Assembly: GCA_043764135.1 (NCBI GenBank)
Contig: JAYUKV010000148.1
Span: 1 to 24,798 of the forward strand
Direction of reading: 5' to 3'
DNA: 24,798 nt
Source of the DNA: JAYUKV01 sp043764135
Lineage (GTDB): Bacteria > Patescibacteriota > JACMRA01
Of this stretch, positions 16,031-23,535 are shown piece by piece. Position 1 is the first letter of the stretch. Every line of letters starts with the position of its first letter. The translations under genes and the position numbers were made by a program. The notes under the pieces are model-generated. The model was not told the origin of the DNA. It did not search any database and saw only the letters and a list, made by a program, of their open reading frames with translations.

Positions 16031-16957
16031 TTAATATGATATTTTATATAGATTATTAACTCCCAATCCCAGTATTAAACACAGCATAACGACTATCGCA
16101 GTCATTAACATAAGAGTTTTAAATTTAAAAATTGATCTTAACATAGTAAGTGTCTTAATATCAATCATTGGACCAAATGTAAGAAATGCAAGTATAGAAC
16201 CTAACGAAAATGTAGAAGCCAAAGAAAGGGCAAAAAATGCATCAACACTAGAACATATTGAGATAATAAATGCTAATATCATCAATGCAACTATTGCCAA
16301 TGTAGGTTCATTACTAAACACCTCAATAAACTCTCTAGGAATTATAACTTGGAATGACGCAGCTAAGAGACAACCAATTATTAGTACCTTAAAAACAGAA
16401 AAGAATTCCTGCCTAAACACTTCCACAAAATCCGCATTATGATTTACCTTTTCCTCCTTAACCGCTTTTTCAAATCCATCAAAAGTTCTTAAATTGGGAT
16501 TTATTGGCATCATTAATTCTTTTTGATCAGGGTGACTGCTAAATATCAAACCAACTATCAAGGCAATTGCAGCTCCCGCAACTATTCTAATAATTGCAAT
16601 ATTTGGATCAAGATTAAATGCTTCAAGGGTTGTAAAAAATACAAGAGGATTTACAATTGGAGCTGCCAACATAAAAGTAATCACTTCAGAAGGTCTAAAT
16701 CCCATAAGAGATAATCTCTTGGCTAAAGGAATATTTCCACACTCACAGACTGGCAAGAATAACCCAATAAACATTGCTTGGATATGGGAAATAATATTAT
16801 TTTTTGATTTGTATTGTAGTATCTTAGATGATTTCACGTAAATTGCAATTACAGATGAAATAAATACACCTATAATAACAAAAGGAATTGACTCAACCAT
16901 CAACCCCAAAAATACCATCATAAAGTCATAACTACGATTAATTAAAGACTGGTTCAT
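16031..16957 (-). CDS. ArsP_1/DUF318 (YraQ/YcgR) permease
   Basis: A 308-residue integral membrane protein with about eight helices. Hallmarks of PF03773 are present: LPVCECGNIPLAKRL (Cys71, Cys73) followed by AAPIVNPLVF (98-107) in the first half, and the second-half repeat CSSVDAFFALSLAS near 235. A hydrophilic loop (about 145-180) separates the halves. Members include ArsP, which exports trivalent organoarsenicals, and YcgR, of uncertain substrate. The partner TIGR03943 gene downstream places this one with the YcgR/YcgQ type. It heads a three-gene operon and appears leaderless: the ATG lies seven bases after a TATATT -10 box. Family is firm; substrate is unknown. Confidence 0.9.
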   Translation of the reverse strand: MNQSLINRSYDFMMVFLGLMVESIPFVIIGVFISSVIAIYVKSSKILQYKSKNNIISHIQAMFIGLFLPVCECGNIPLAKRLSLMGFRPSEVITFMLAAPIVNPLVFFTTLEAFNLDPNIAIIRIVAGAAIALIVGLIFSSHPDQKELMMPINPNLRTFDGFEKAVKEEKVNHNADFVEVFRQEFFSVFKVLIIGCLLAASFQVIIPREFIEVFSNEPTLAIVALMILAFIISICSSVDAFFALSLASTFSLGSILAFLTFGPMIDIKTLTMLRSIFKFKTLMLMTAIVVMLCLILGLGVNNLYKISY

Positions 16958-16964
16958 TGATTAA

Positions 16965-16993
16965 AATATATTTAAACTCAAGTTTTTAGTCAA
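16965..16993 (-). promoter_or_regulatory. Promoter of the permease operon (leaderless)
   Basis: Minus strand TTGACT (16993-16988), 17-base spacer, TATATT (16970-16965), then seven bases to the ATG at 16957. Transcription should start at or next to the ATG. The -35 box overlaps the T tract of the upstream terminator. Confidence 0.75.
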
Positions 16994-17026
16994 AAAAAAT
17001 AAAGGCAACCACAAAAAGGGTTGCCT
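16992..17026 (-). terminator. Intrinsic terminator after the 366-residue membrane protein gene
   Basis: Minus strand AGGCAACC (17026-17019) pairs with GGTTGCCT (17010-17003), 8 bp with an 8-base loop, followed by TTATTTTTTTT. It begins six bases after the stop at 17032. Confidence 0.88.
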
Positions 17027-17031
17027 AGTTA

Positions 17032-18132
17032 TTAGATAGTGAAGATCGTACCTAACAAGATACCGAGTAGAACTAAACTCCCTAACAGATTTTCTTTTTG
17101 GAAAATCATCTTAAGTGAAAGTCTAAATTCGACATCTTTGATAAGATACATAAATCCGATCACGCCTAGTGAACGACCTAGAGCACCGTTACCTAAAAAT
17201 GAGAATAACTCACCAAAGATAGGCACCCAGCCGAATAACGCCAAGCCGTCTTTCCACATAAAAATACCAAACAAGACAGCAAAAAAAGCTTTTCTGAAAT
17301 CTTGATGATCTTGCGATTTGGTCATAGACTTGATACGATCGATAAATGCACTTGGGTCCCGAACAAGTAACGTTAACTCTTCTGCCATTTCTCTGAATTG
17401 AGAAATACTGACTAAAGATTCATTATCTTGAGGGAATGGAGCGCGAGTAATATCGGTCGGCAGGATTTTTTCAGTTAACCACTTGTCGTACTTAATGCTT
17501 GGTTTTCCAAGCCAAGATTGACCATAGTCAACTCGATATTTCAAAGGGTGAAAGCATCTTGCAAAAATGGCGCGCTTGTCGGTTTGACCCGAAGGTAAAG
17601 CCATAAATGTAACATGCTCGTTCTGACTAATATTGAAAGAATCAATAATACTAGTCTGAGCTGCAACAAGAAGCATGTAAACGCTAAACTCAATCTTACG
17701 ATACAGATTGATTGCAGTCTGTGAAGTCTCATCTTTAACTTCAAACGTTTGAAGATAATAACTTCTCACCATACCTAGATTTAACAATACATCTTTGTTA
17801 TTTGTTAATAGATTGGTTAAGTACTGCAATTCAAGAGACCTGGGTTGATCTTTATTCGCATCCATACTCCTTGCTAAAAACCCTTGAACACATTCTACCA
17901 ATTCTGACTTAAGCTCCTCGAGAGGAAATTCTTTCAAAGAATATAACCCAAATCGAATCAAGAGTTCGTGTGTTAACTCTGATAAAGCGTTATAACCTGG
18001 TAGGTTATCAACATTAGCAAGTACCTCGTAGCCAAGGTAGTCTGTTTTGATTCCCTGCTCAATCATGTATGACTCAGCTTGGGAATTTCGATTAGCAATT
18101 GGGCAATAACCCATAAGCTGAAACAAATGCAT
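17032..18132 (-). CDS. Unknown membrane protein with C-terminal helices
   Basis: A 366-residue protein I do not recognise. The first 275 residues look soluble and mostly helical, with few charges in clusters and a conserved-looking block around FARCFHPLKYRVDYGQSWLG. The last 90 residues hold about four membrane segments (FFAVLFGIFMWKDGLALFGW, FGELFSFLGNGALGRSLGVI, and LLGSLVLLGILLGTIFTI at the very end). The soluble part therefore faces one side with a C-terminal membrane anchor. Its ATG overlaps the stop of the gene before it (TAATG), so translation is coupled with the 253-residue membrane protein, and the two may form a complex. Confidence 0.8.
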   Translation of the reverse strand: MHLFQLMGYCPIANRNSQAESYMIEQGIKTDYLGYEVLANVDNLPGYNALSELTHELLIRFGLYSLKEFPLEELKSELVECVQGFLARSMDANKDQPRSLELQYLTNLLTNNKDVLLNLGMVRSYYLQTFEVKDETSQTAINLYRKIEFSVYMLLVAAQTSIIDSFNISQNEHVTFMALPSGQTDKRAIFARCFHPLKYRVDYGQSWLGKPSIKYDKWLTEKILPTDITRAPFPQDNESLVSISQFREMAEELTLLVRDPSAFIDRIKSMTKSQDHQDFRKAFFAVLFGIFMWKDGLALFGWVPIFGELFSFLGNGALGRSLGVIGFMYLIKDVEFRLSLKMIFQKENLLGSLVLLGILLGTIFTI

Positions 18133-18893
18133 TATTTAAGCCTCCAAGGAGCCAAATAGGACAGTAGGTTGAATCCGAACTTAAAAGTTTTTTTATTACT
18201 TAAAAAACCTAAGACGGGCCCAATGTAACACAACAAAAGGATTGAATAACTCAACCATCTTAGGAACAAGAAAAGACGCAAATTGGGCATTAGGTGTAAA
18301 CCATCAGGAATTACAGCCTTACCCTTTTCCCCTACTAATTTATCATCTATCTCATCAGAGCTAGTTGCAAAATCAGCAGTAAGAATCTGCAAATTAAGCT
18401 TCGGGTTAGAATCTTTTAGATTTCGATACTTCTCCTCACCTTTTTTTTCGTCTTCTTCATATTCTGCGATTTTTGGTTCAATTTCGATTAATTGACTACA
18501 GAGTCCTTTATAGAGACTAATAGAGTCTTGAACTTGGTCGAACCAATTGTCTACTGAATAGTTTTCACCTTCAGATGGATATAAAGGAGAGTCTGGAATG
18601 ATTGCAGTGTTACCTGTATCAAGACCTTTCTTTTTAATGAAGTCAGCGGTGACTTGTAACTTTTGATAGCTATAACAAGGATTAGATCTCCTAGCTACAG
18701 CTTCCATTACATTAGCTATTTCTACGTCAACCTCCCTCCATCTTACACCCTCATAAACAAATCCAAACAGAAGTGTAGCCATTGATATAGTGGCAAGCAT
18801 ACCTCTAATTGAGAATTTATTTGGAGTGAATCGATTTGTGGTTGGAGGAGTATAATCTTGAGCTCTATAAACAGCTCGTTTTGGGTTTTTCAA
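18132..18893 (-). CDS. Unknown membrane protein with a large soluble loop
   Basis: Start chosen at TTG 18893 because GGAGG (18905-18901 on the minus strand) lies seven bases before it and because an earlier in-frame TTG at 18950 is the -35 box of the promoter. The 253-residue product has a Pro/Thr-rich basic N terminus, a membrane helix at about 30-48, a soluble, helical, acidic loop of 150 residues (with Cys73 and Cys132), and a second hydrophobic pair at about 205-231, then a basic C terminus. No family is recognised. The loop is likely outside the cell. Its stop overlaps the ATG of the 366-residue membrane protein gene, so they form a coupled pair. Confidence 0.78.
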   Translation of the reverse strand: MKNPKRAVYRAQDYTPPTTNRFTPNKFSIRGMLATISMATLLFGFVYEGVRWREVDVEIANVMEAVARRSNPCYSYQKLQVTADFIKKKGLDTGNTAIIPDSPLYPSEGENYSVDNWFDQVQDSISLYKGLCSQLIEIEPKIAEYEEDEKKGEEKYRNLKDSNPKLNLQILTADFATSSDEIDDKLVGEKGKAVIPDGLHLMPNLRLFLFLRWLSYSILLLCYIGPVLGFLSNKKTFKFGFNLLSYLAPWRLK

Positions 18894-18921
18894 GTTTTTT
18901 CCTCCGAAAATTCCTATTTTA

Positions 18922-18950
18922 GTTATATCACATATTTCGAATAATTGCAA
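18922..18950 (-). promoter_or_regulatory. Promoter of the membrane protein pair
   Basis: Minus strand TTGCAA (18950-18945), 17-base spacer ending in TGA, TATAAC (18927-18922). This extended -10 form matches the promoter at 23536-23564. It gives a short leader with GGAGG before the TTG at 18893. Confidence 0.7.
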
Positions 18951-18991
18951 GTTAAATTAACTTACTGTTTAAGTATGAATTATGGTAGATT

Positions 18992-19022
18992 TTGACAAAT
19001 ATCAATTTTTGAGTAATAAAAT
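18992..19022 (+). promoter_or_regulatory. Promoter of the 187-residue protein gene
   Basis: Perfect TTGACA (18992-18997) and TAAAAT (19017-19022) at a slightly long spacing of 19 bases. The ATG at 19053 follows a leader with AAGGAG. Confidence 0.5.
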
Positions 19023-19052
19023 TACAGTCCTATCCTAATAAGGAGACAACTT

Positions 19053-19616
19053 ATGTCCATTATTGGACAATGGCTAGCAAGCGACATTATAAAAGAGGGG
19101 ATTAAGCAGGTTGCTGAGTATTCTAAGACTCTCCCTGCTTCTACGCGACAATTCGCACCACTTTTGTATGTTTTAGTTGGAGCAAAAACTCTACAGTTAA
19201 CAGTTGACACTGCCACAAAAGGCAAGGAAGCTTTTAACGCTGTGAGTTCTAATCTTAGGCTTGTAGGTTGTAAGTCTCAGATGTTACTTTACCGTTCGAT
19301 CTTTGTTTCTGCCCTAACCATGGACAAAATGGAGATCTCTCTCAAAGTAGTATCCAAAGAGGAGTTTAAGAAGATTGTTGACTCAACGGAGTTCTTCACA
19401 GAGAATTCTCAAATTGTGGTTAATCTTCTACCTCTTGAATTCTGTATCTTACCAGAGTTTGTACCTTCAACAATCAAGTTGTTGTTTGGTAGTACACAGG
19501 GGACTTATCCTGCTTATTTGCATTGTTCACCAGAACAATTTAAAAAGCGCGAGGTCCAAATCTCTGTAACACCTAACAAATCAACACCTATTAGTTGGAT
19601 TACTCTAAAATTCTAG
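19053..19616 (+). CDS. Unknown 187-residue protein
   Basis: I do not recognise a family. The first 60 residues are helical with a moderately hydrophobic patch (FAPLLYVLVGAKTLQL, about 34-49) that could be a membrane-associated helix; the rest looks alpha/beta with several hydrophobic strands and two Cys. The ATG is preceded by AAGGAG (19040-19045) at suitable spacing. It is transcribed divergently from the coupled membrane protein pair, with promoters in a 160-base shared region, and ends at a strong terminator. Confidence 0.72.
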   Translation: MSIIGQWLASDIIKEGIKQVAEYSKTLPASTRQFAPLLYVLVGAKTLQLTVDTATKGKEAFNAVSSNLRLVGCKSQMLLYRSIFVSALTMDKMEISLKVVSKEEFKKIVDSTEFFTENSQIVVNLLPLEFCILPEFVPSTIKLLFGSTQGTYPAYLHCSPEQFKKREVQISVTPNKSTPISWITLKF

Positions 19617-19639
19617 TAACTCAACTTTATTTCACTGAG

Positions 19640-19672
19640 CAACTCCTTTTGATTAAGGAGTTGATTTTTTTT
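19640..19672 (+). terminator. Intrinsic terminator after the 187-residue protein gene
   Basis: CAACTCCTT (19640-19648) pairs with AAGGAGTTG (19655-19663), 9 perfect bp and a 6-base loop, followed by A and eight T. The next promoter's TTGACA begins inside the T tract (19671). Confidence 0.9.
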
Positions 19673-19699
19673 GACATTTGATTGTGTTTTGGGTTTATT
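19671..19699 (+). promoter_or_regulatory. Promoter of the Spx/ArsC-family gene (leaderless)
   Basis: Perfect TTGACA (19671-19676), 17-base spacer, TTTATT (19694-19699), then six bases to the ATG at 19706. No ribosome binding site is present, as expected for a leaderless start. Confidence 0.65.
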
Positions 19700-19705
19700 G
19701 TTTAT

Positions 19706-20053
19706 ATGATTACAGTATATGGTATAACTAATTGTTCAACAGTAATAAAAGCAAGAAAATGGCTTGAACTAAATCTAATTGAATATGAATTCTGGGATTA
19801 TAAGAAGCAAGGAATTGATACAGATCACCTGATTAAATGGTGTGAAGAGTTAGGCTGGGAAAAGGTGCTAAACAGATCTGGCATGATGTACCGCAAAGCA
19901 AGTCAAGAAGAAAAGTCTAAGATAATCGATCAGCAATCAGCAATTGAATTCATGCTTAAAGTACCAACTTCTATCAAAAGACCAATAATTGAAACCAAAA
20001 AAGGCTTACTACTATCATTTAACGAATTAGAATATATTGATAATTTGTTGTAA
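19706..20053 (+). CDS. Spx/ArsC-family thioredoxin-fold protein (YffB-like)
   Basis: A 115-residue protein matching the ArsC/Spx/YffB family: MITVYGITNCSTVIKARKWL at the N terminus with Cys10, then WCEELGWEKVLNRSGMMYRK, and the C-terminal SIKRPII...GLLLSF block. The family includes glutaredoxin-dependent arsenate reductases, YffB and the transcription regulator Spx/MgsR. Only Cys10 of the CxxC (Spx) redox pair is present, since position 13 is Val within CSTV, so it resembles YffB/ArsC rather than a redox-switch Spx. The start at ATG 19706 is preferred over an upstream TTG (19682), because that lies inside the promoter. The gene seems to be monocistronic. An arsenic role is possible in view of the ArsP_1-type permease 3 kb away, but that is inference. 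Confidence 0.88.
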   Translation: MITVYGITNCSTVIKARKWLELNLIEYEFWDYKKQGIDTDHLIKWCEELGWEKVLNRSGMMYRKASQEEKSKIIDQQSAIEFMLKVPTSIKRPIIETKKGLLLSFNELEYIDNLL

Positions 20054-20224
20054 TTGACCGCTTTTATATATTACAAACCTACTATAAATCAAAAATTATT
20101 GATAGTAATCATTTTATTTAAATTGATATAAATTAGAATATTATGATATAGATTATCTTATTTCAAAATTGAAATCTAAGTAATTTTTATAGTATTTCTG
20201 CCTCATCTATTTTTGACTATATTT

Positions 20225-20251
20225 GTATAATTGCAGTTCTTGCAATTATAC
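20225..20251. repeat. Perfect 11-bp inverted repeat
   Basis: GTATAATTGCA (20225-20235) and TGCAATTATAC (20241-20251) around GTTCT. On the plus strand CTGTTTTG follows closely, so it may end the Spx-family transcript, though it is 170 bases past the stop. It could also be an operator. Confidence 0.55.
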
Positions 20252-20267
20252 TGTTTTGATATGATAT

Positions 20268-20318
20268 AAAAAGAATAAACACTCATTTATATTTTTACAA
20301 ATATATATGAGTGTTTGT
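20268..20318 (-). terminator. Terminator of the small minus-strand unit
   Basis: AAACACTCAT and ATGAGTGTTT (about 20278-20287 and 20309-20318) form 10 bp, continued after one mismatch by seven A-T pairs around loop GTAA (minus strand). On the minus strand ATTCTTTTT follows, giving an intrinsic terminator for transcription from 20546. Confidence 0.7.
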
Positions 20319-20364
20319 TGGTCATTAGCGAATTATGTTACTAGATACAGCGACAGAGCATGTC

Positions 20365-20454
20365 TTATGGGCAATCACAAGGTATCAGCCGATTGCTTTT
20401 AATCATCGATTCCAATGAATTGATAAGTAAGTTTTTGGCTTTTGCAGTTTTCAT
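20365..20454 (-). CDS. Candidate 29-residue small protein
   Basis: ATG at 20454 with AAAGG seven bases upstream, stop TAA at 20365. The predicted peptide starts MKTAKAKNLLINSLESMIKS and ends NRLIPCDCP. It would form a basic amphipathic helix with a C-terminal CDC pair. It lies in a complete transcription unit: promoter at 20513-20546 and terminator at 20268-20318. The same block can also fold (GCAATC/GATTGC, and ATCGATTC/GAATTGAT with one G-U), so the unit may instead be a non-coding RNA of about 240 bases. I do not recognise it as 6S, SRP, tmRNA or RNase P RNA. Confidence 0.4.
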   Translation of the reverse strand: MKTAKAKNLLINSLESMIKSNRLIPCDCP

Positions 20455-20512
20455 AATTAAACCTTTTTAGAAGTAACTGAACTTATATCAAAATTATATT
20501 TAATCTCGATAT

Positions 20513-20546
20513 ATTATATGTTACCACATTTTATACACTTTGTCAA
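20513..20546 (-). promoter_or_regulatory. Promoter of the small minus-strand unit
   Basis: Minus strand perfect TTGACA (20546-20541), 17-base spacer, TAACAT (20523-20518) preceded by TGG; a TATAAT (20518-20513) overlaps it further on. It lies about 60 bases before the ATG at 20454 and drives transcription away from the DUF2207 gene. Confidence 0.65.
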
Positions 20547-20774
20547 ACTTTATGCTGGAGGTAATCAATAATTTACTCCTAAATCAAAATTTCTTAAAGA
20601 AATTCTAATCTTTTGCAATAGTGATTAACTTTGGTAATTTCTTTTTATCCTATTTTCCTTAGGGTCAGTTTGCTGTTCTAACACCCTAATCACCCCACAG
20701 TTTTTACATATATAACTTGCATAATCATTTCTTCAACATCCAAAGTTGAAAAGAATAGAGCTAACAATAAATTT

Positions 20775-20804
20775 TTGACATTTGTCGGTACTTAGATTTA
20801 TCTT
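20775..20804 (+). promoter_or_regulatory. Promoter of the DUF2207 gene (leaderless)
   Basis: Perfect TTGACA (20775-20780), 18-base spacer, TATCTT (20799-20804), then seven bases to the ATG at 20812. No ribosome binding site is seen. Confidence 0.65.
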
Positions 20805-20811
20805 CTGGATT

Positions 20812-22338
20812 ATGAATAAAGTATTGATTGGTTTGGTATTATTATTTGGCTTGTTCTTGATTGCTCCTATTAATGTATATGCTAATAATTCTCCGACAAT
20901 TAGAATAGACATTTCTAATGAAGGGAATAAAACAATTATTAATTATGATATTGATTACATTTTTACAGAAGATAATGTTAATAGGCATGGTATATTTATG
21001 GCATTACCTAAGATACAGGATGGTGTAAATTATGATTATACTTTAAAAAATAATGTTATCAAGAATGGTAGTTCTGAAAAATATGATATTATCAATGAAA
21101 TCAATTCTTTTAGATTAAGGATTGGAGATAAAAATGTAAATCTTGAGCCTGGTCAGTATAATTATAGGTTTAGTATTGTAACTAATACAGTCAAAGATTA
21201 TAATCACAAATTTAAATATTTATATGATTGGAGAGATAGTATTAGTAATTTTGAAATAAGAAGAGATGGTTATTCTATCTGTGATCAGAATACTTGTAAT
21301 TCTAGTGAAATAAGTGAGAATTTAAATCAAGATAAGCCTAAGCCTAATATTGGTATTGCTTATCTAGTTGTATTCCAAAATTATTTATGGGCCTTATTAG
21401 CAACGCTAGTTACATGGTATGGAGTTTTGAAGAAAAAGCTAACCGATCCTCTCCAGAATAAAATTTTATCTACCCTTCCTCATTTCACACCCCCCTCAGA
21501 TATGACTCCTTGGCAAGTACAGTCTTTAATTAACAAGGGTGATATAGATCCACATGACACTCTTGCATCGTATATTTTTTATTTGAACAATAAAGGTTAT
21601 ATAACTATAACCCCAGATAAAGACAACAAAACCATTACTCTTAATAAGCTTAAAGAATTACCTTCTGATTTGGGACCAGAAGAACTTAATAGGATAGTTG
21701 AACTAATGATTACAGATGGAATAGAAAATGGACTACTAAACAGTAAAATTTCACAAACCACCCTAGACTCTAAGCTTGACCAACATATTCTAGAATCTAA
21801 TATTAACCTTTATGAACGCAAACCTATACTATATCCGCTTGCAGTTGTGTTGATTATCGGAACAATTCTATTTATATTAGGAATGCTGTTTTTTGACCCA
21901 TTCCAAAATTGGTTACTTGTTGGTAAATCAGTTGGTGTATTTATATTTTTCTCGTTCTATCTTGGATTGTTGATTTTGTTTATGATACTCAAGAACTATC
22001 AAAAACTTAATCAATCAGGCTTTGAAAAACTACAAGAATCAGTCGGCTATAAATACTATCTCTCTTATATAGAGAGTGAAAAACTTGACTTTGATAACAA
22101 TCCAGAGGAAGGTGCTAAGTTTTATCTTAATTCTTTACCTTATGCTGCTCAATTCGGAATCCTCGATAAGTTTAATAAATTCTTTAGATCCAAACAGTTT
22201 ATTACAGAATACCAAGCTGATAATACCGGTCTAATCTATGGAACTGTTTATTCTTCTACATTTTATAGCCCTCCTAGCGATGGTGGAGGATTTGGTGGAG
22301 GCGGTGGAGGCTTTGACGGTGGAGGCGGAAGTTGGTAA
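20812..22338 (+). CDS. DUF2207 membrane protein with Gly-rich tail
   Basis: A 508-residue protein. A signal peptide (1-25, ending VYA) leads to the extracytoplasmic DUF2207 domain (about 26-185, with RHGIFMALP and the EPGQYNYRFSI block), a membrane helix (about 190-208), a cytoplasmic domain starting TPPSDMTPWQVQSLINKGDI, two more helices (about 340-362 and 369-392), a second soluble part and a C-terminal Gly tail ending GGGGSW. This order is the standard one for the DUF2207 (PF09972) family, common in Gram-positives and Patescibacteria; its function is unknown. The start is the ATG at 20812; an in-frame TTG at 20782 falls inside the promoter. The next gene starts 12 bases after the stop, so the two are co-transcribed. 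Confidence 0.88.
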   Translation: MNKVLIGLVLLFGLFLIAPINVYANNSPTIRIDISNEGNKTIINYDIDYIFTEDNVNRHGIFMALPKIQDGVNYDYTLKNNVIKNGSSEKYDIINEINSFRLRIGDKNVNLEPGQYNYRFSIVTNTVKDYNHKFKYLYDWRDSISNFEIRRDGYSICDQNTCNSSEISENLNQDKPKPNIGIAYLVVFQNYLWALLATLVTWYGVLKKKLTDPLQNKILSTLPHFTPPSDMTPWQVQSLINKGDIDPHDTLASYIFYLNNKGYITITPDKDNKTITLNKLKELPSDLGPEELNRIVELMITDGIENGLLNSKISQTTLDSKLDQHILESNINLYERKPILYPLAVVLIIGTILFILGMLFFDPFQNWLLVGKSVGVFIFFSFYLGLLILFMILKNYQKLNQSGFEKLQESVGYKYYLSYIESEKLDFDNNPEEGAKFYLNSLPYAAQFGILDKFNKFFRSKQFITEYQADNTGLIYGTVYSSTFYSPPSDGGGFGGGGGGFDGGGGSW

Positions 22339-22349
22339 TATCTAATTAT

Positions 22350-22939
22350 ATGTTATCTAATGTAATAATTGTAGGAGGAGGAGAATCATTTAAGACACAA
22401 GAAGAATACTTGTCATGGCTTGATAAATTCGAACTCTATCAAGATATGGGCAAATCCTGGAAAAGCCAAACAACTTCTATGCTCGAAGCTTTAGGAGCAA
22501 CTGTAATTAGACCTATGATGCCTAATGAGTTAAATGCAAAATATCTAGAGTGGGAAACCATGTTTAATAAGTACTTAAGTAAAATTGGAACCAATCCTAT
22601 ATTAATAGGACATTCTCTTGGAGGTATATTCTTACCAACTTATCTAAGTAGAAATCCTTTAAAAGTTAAAGCTTTACATTTGGTAGCTCCCGTTTACAAA
22701 CAATGTGGAGACTTTGACTTTGACATTTATGGTTATGAACCTGAGTTGATTATGAACAATACAGAATCTATATATATATTTATCATTCTACCGATGATGA
22801 TATTGTAGATATTAAAGATTCATATTCGTATAAGCAAGATCTTAACAAGGCAATCTTAACAACTTATGAAGACAAATGGCATTTTCTTGGGGCTGACTTT
22901 TATGATCTTAATTGGAATTTAATTAATAATTTACACTAA
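22350..22939 (+). CDS. RBBP9/YdeN-like serine hydrolase, frameshifted
   Basis: The protein begins MLSNVIIVGGGESF and carries the nucleophile motif GHSLGG with Ser89, typical of the RBBP9/YdeN alpha/beta hydrolases (PF06821). In the first frame it ends early at 22808 with an unlikely tail (IYIFIILPMMIL). In another frame the family's C-terminal third is present: YHSTDDDIV with the catalytic Asp, and KWHFLGADFYDL with the catalytic His, ending at TAA 22937-22939. Removing one TA from the (TA)5 repeat at 22769-22778 joins the two and gives about 195 residues, the normal length for the family. The break may be a sequencing error, a pseudogene mutation or a phase-variable repeat. The start at ATG 22350 is preferred over the TTG at 22332. 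It follows the DUF2207 gene closely. Confidence 0.8.
22769..22778 (+). repeat. (TA)5 repeat at the hydrolase frame break
   Basis: Five TA units lie exactly where the hydrolase frame changes. Four units would restore the full-length product. Confidence 0.85.
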
Positions 22940-22940
22940 A

Positions 22941-22967
22941 AAAACACTCGATTTATTCGAGTGTTTT
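22941..22967. terminator. Bidirectional terminator between convergent genes
   Basis: AAAACACTCGA (22941-22951) and TCGAGTGTTTT (22957-22967) form an 11-bp stem with a 5-base loop. On the minus strand a seven-T tract follows; on the plus strand the stem itself ends in TTTT. It lies just after the restored hydrolase stop (22939), which supports that stop as the real gene end, and before the stop of the minus-strand gene at 23003. Confidence 0.85.
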
Positions 22968-23002
22968 GAGATTATTTACTGATTGAACAATGCTATCAAT
23001 TA

Positions 23003-23530
23003 CTAATTTTCTCTTGCAAAAGGTGTAGAATTGGCAATCTTTGCATATACTCCCTTATTTTCAGATTCGGAAATGTCGTATTTTACGACTCTTTCTTCAT
23101 TGGTGGTCTCATCAATACCAGTTACTTCCATAGTACCACCAGTTATTACAACAGAATTTATTCTTATAAATTCGTTTCCATCTAACAATTCAATCATTTT
23201 TTCAGGAACTTTTTTTGAGAATTCATTTCTCTTTTCCATTGCTTCAAGATATTCTTGGCAAGATTCAAGGTGCCTTTTATATCCCGGTTCAAACTTTTGT
23301 CCGTTTAGTATAGCTCCACTTTTAGTCGTTAATTTAACCATTAAATTGCCATTCGATTCATAAATTCGATCAATAGTTTTTACCCCTCCATTTGCAAACT
23401 TAAAATGGGCACTTAAGAATGTTTCAGCTTGTTCTTCTGTGAATATTCCAAATTTTGGATTGTTGGTTGTTGTTTCAGCTTGTGGTGGTTGAGTCATTGC
23501 TTCACTTCCAATTACTTTTTCTGGGCTCAT
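23003..23530 (-). CDS. Unknown 175-residue protein
   Basis: I do not recognise a family. The protein has a Pro/Thr/Gln-rich N terminus (to about 25), a domain with TEEQAETFLSAHFKF and a strand-rich segment, a charged helix (about 85-112), and a C-terminal strand-rich segment (VVITGGTMEVTGI). No signal peptide or membrane helix is seen. The ATG is five bases after an extended -10 box and has no ribosome binding site, so it is probably leaderless. It lies downstream of, and on the same strand as, another unknown gene, but with its own promoter. Confidence 0.75.
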   Translation of the reverse strand: MSPEKVIGSEAMTQPPQAETTTNNPKFGIFTEEQAETFLSAHFKFANGGVKTIDRIYESNGNLMVKLTTKSGAILNGQKFEPGYKRHLESCQEYLEAMEKRNEFSKKVPEKMIELLDGNEFIRINSVVITGGTMEVTGIDETTNEERVVKYDISESENKGVYAKIANSTPFAREN

Positions 23531-23535
23531 ACTAA

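Larger units (their letters stand above)
20054..20811. other. Long intergenic region with hairpins and a minus-strand unit
   Basis: No long gene is seen over about 750 bases. The first 170 bases are very AT-rich with a palindrome ATTTCAA-AA-TTGAAAT (20160-20175). Then come an 11-bp hairpin (20225-20251), a terminator-like hairpin (20278-20318), a less AT-rich block (20330-20470) holding a 29-codon minus-strand ORF, a minus-strand promoter (20513-20546), a TTAGGGT/ACCCTAA inverted repeat (about 20658-20688), and the promoter of the DUF2207 gene. Confidence 0.6.

Noticed and set aside
18894..18950. Upstream TTG (18950) as start of the 253-residue membrane protein
   Set aside because: That TTG is the -35 box of a good promoter; GGAGG is placed for the TTG at 18893.
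19682..19705. TTG at 19682 as start of the Spx-family protein
   Set aside because: It lies inside the promoter spacer, and family members begin at the MITVYGI segment.
20330..20470. Known structural RNA (SRP, tmRNA, 6S or RNase P)
   Set aside because: None of the conserved core sequences that I know is present; only simple stems are seen.
20782..20811. TTG at 20782 as start of the DUF2207 protein
   Set aside because: It lies between the -35 and -10 boxes; ATG 20812 begins a proper signal peptide.
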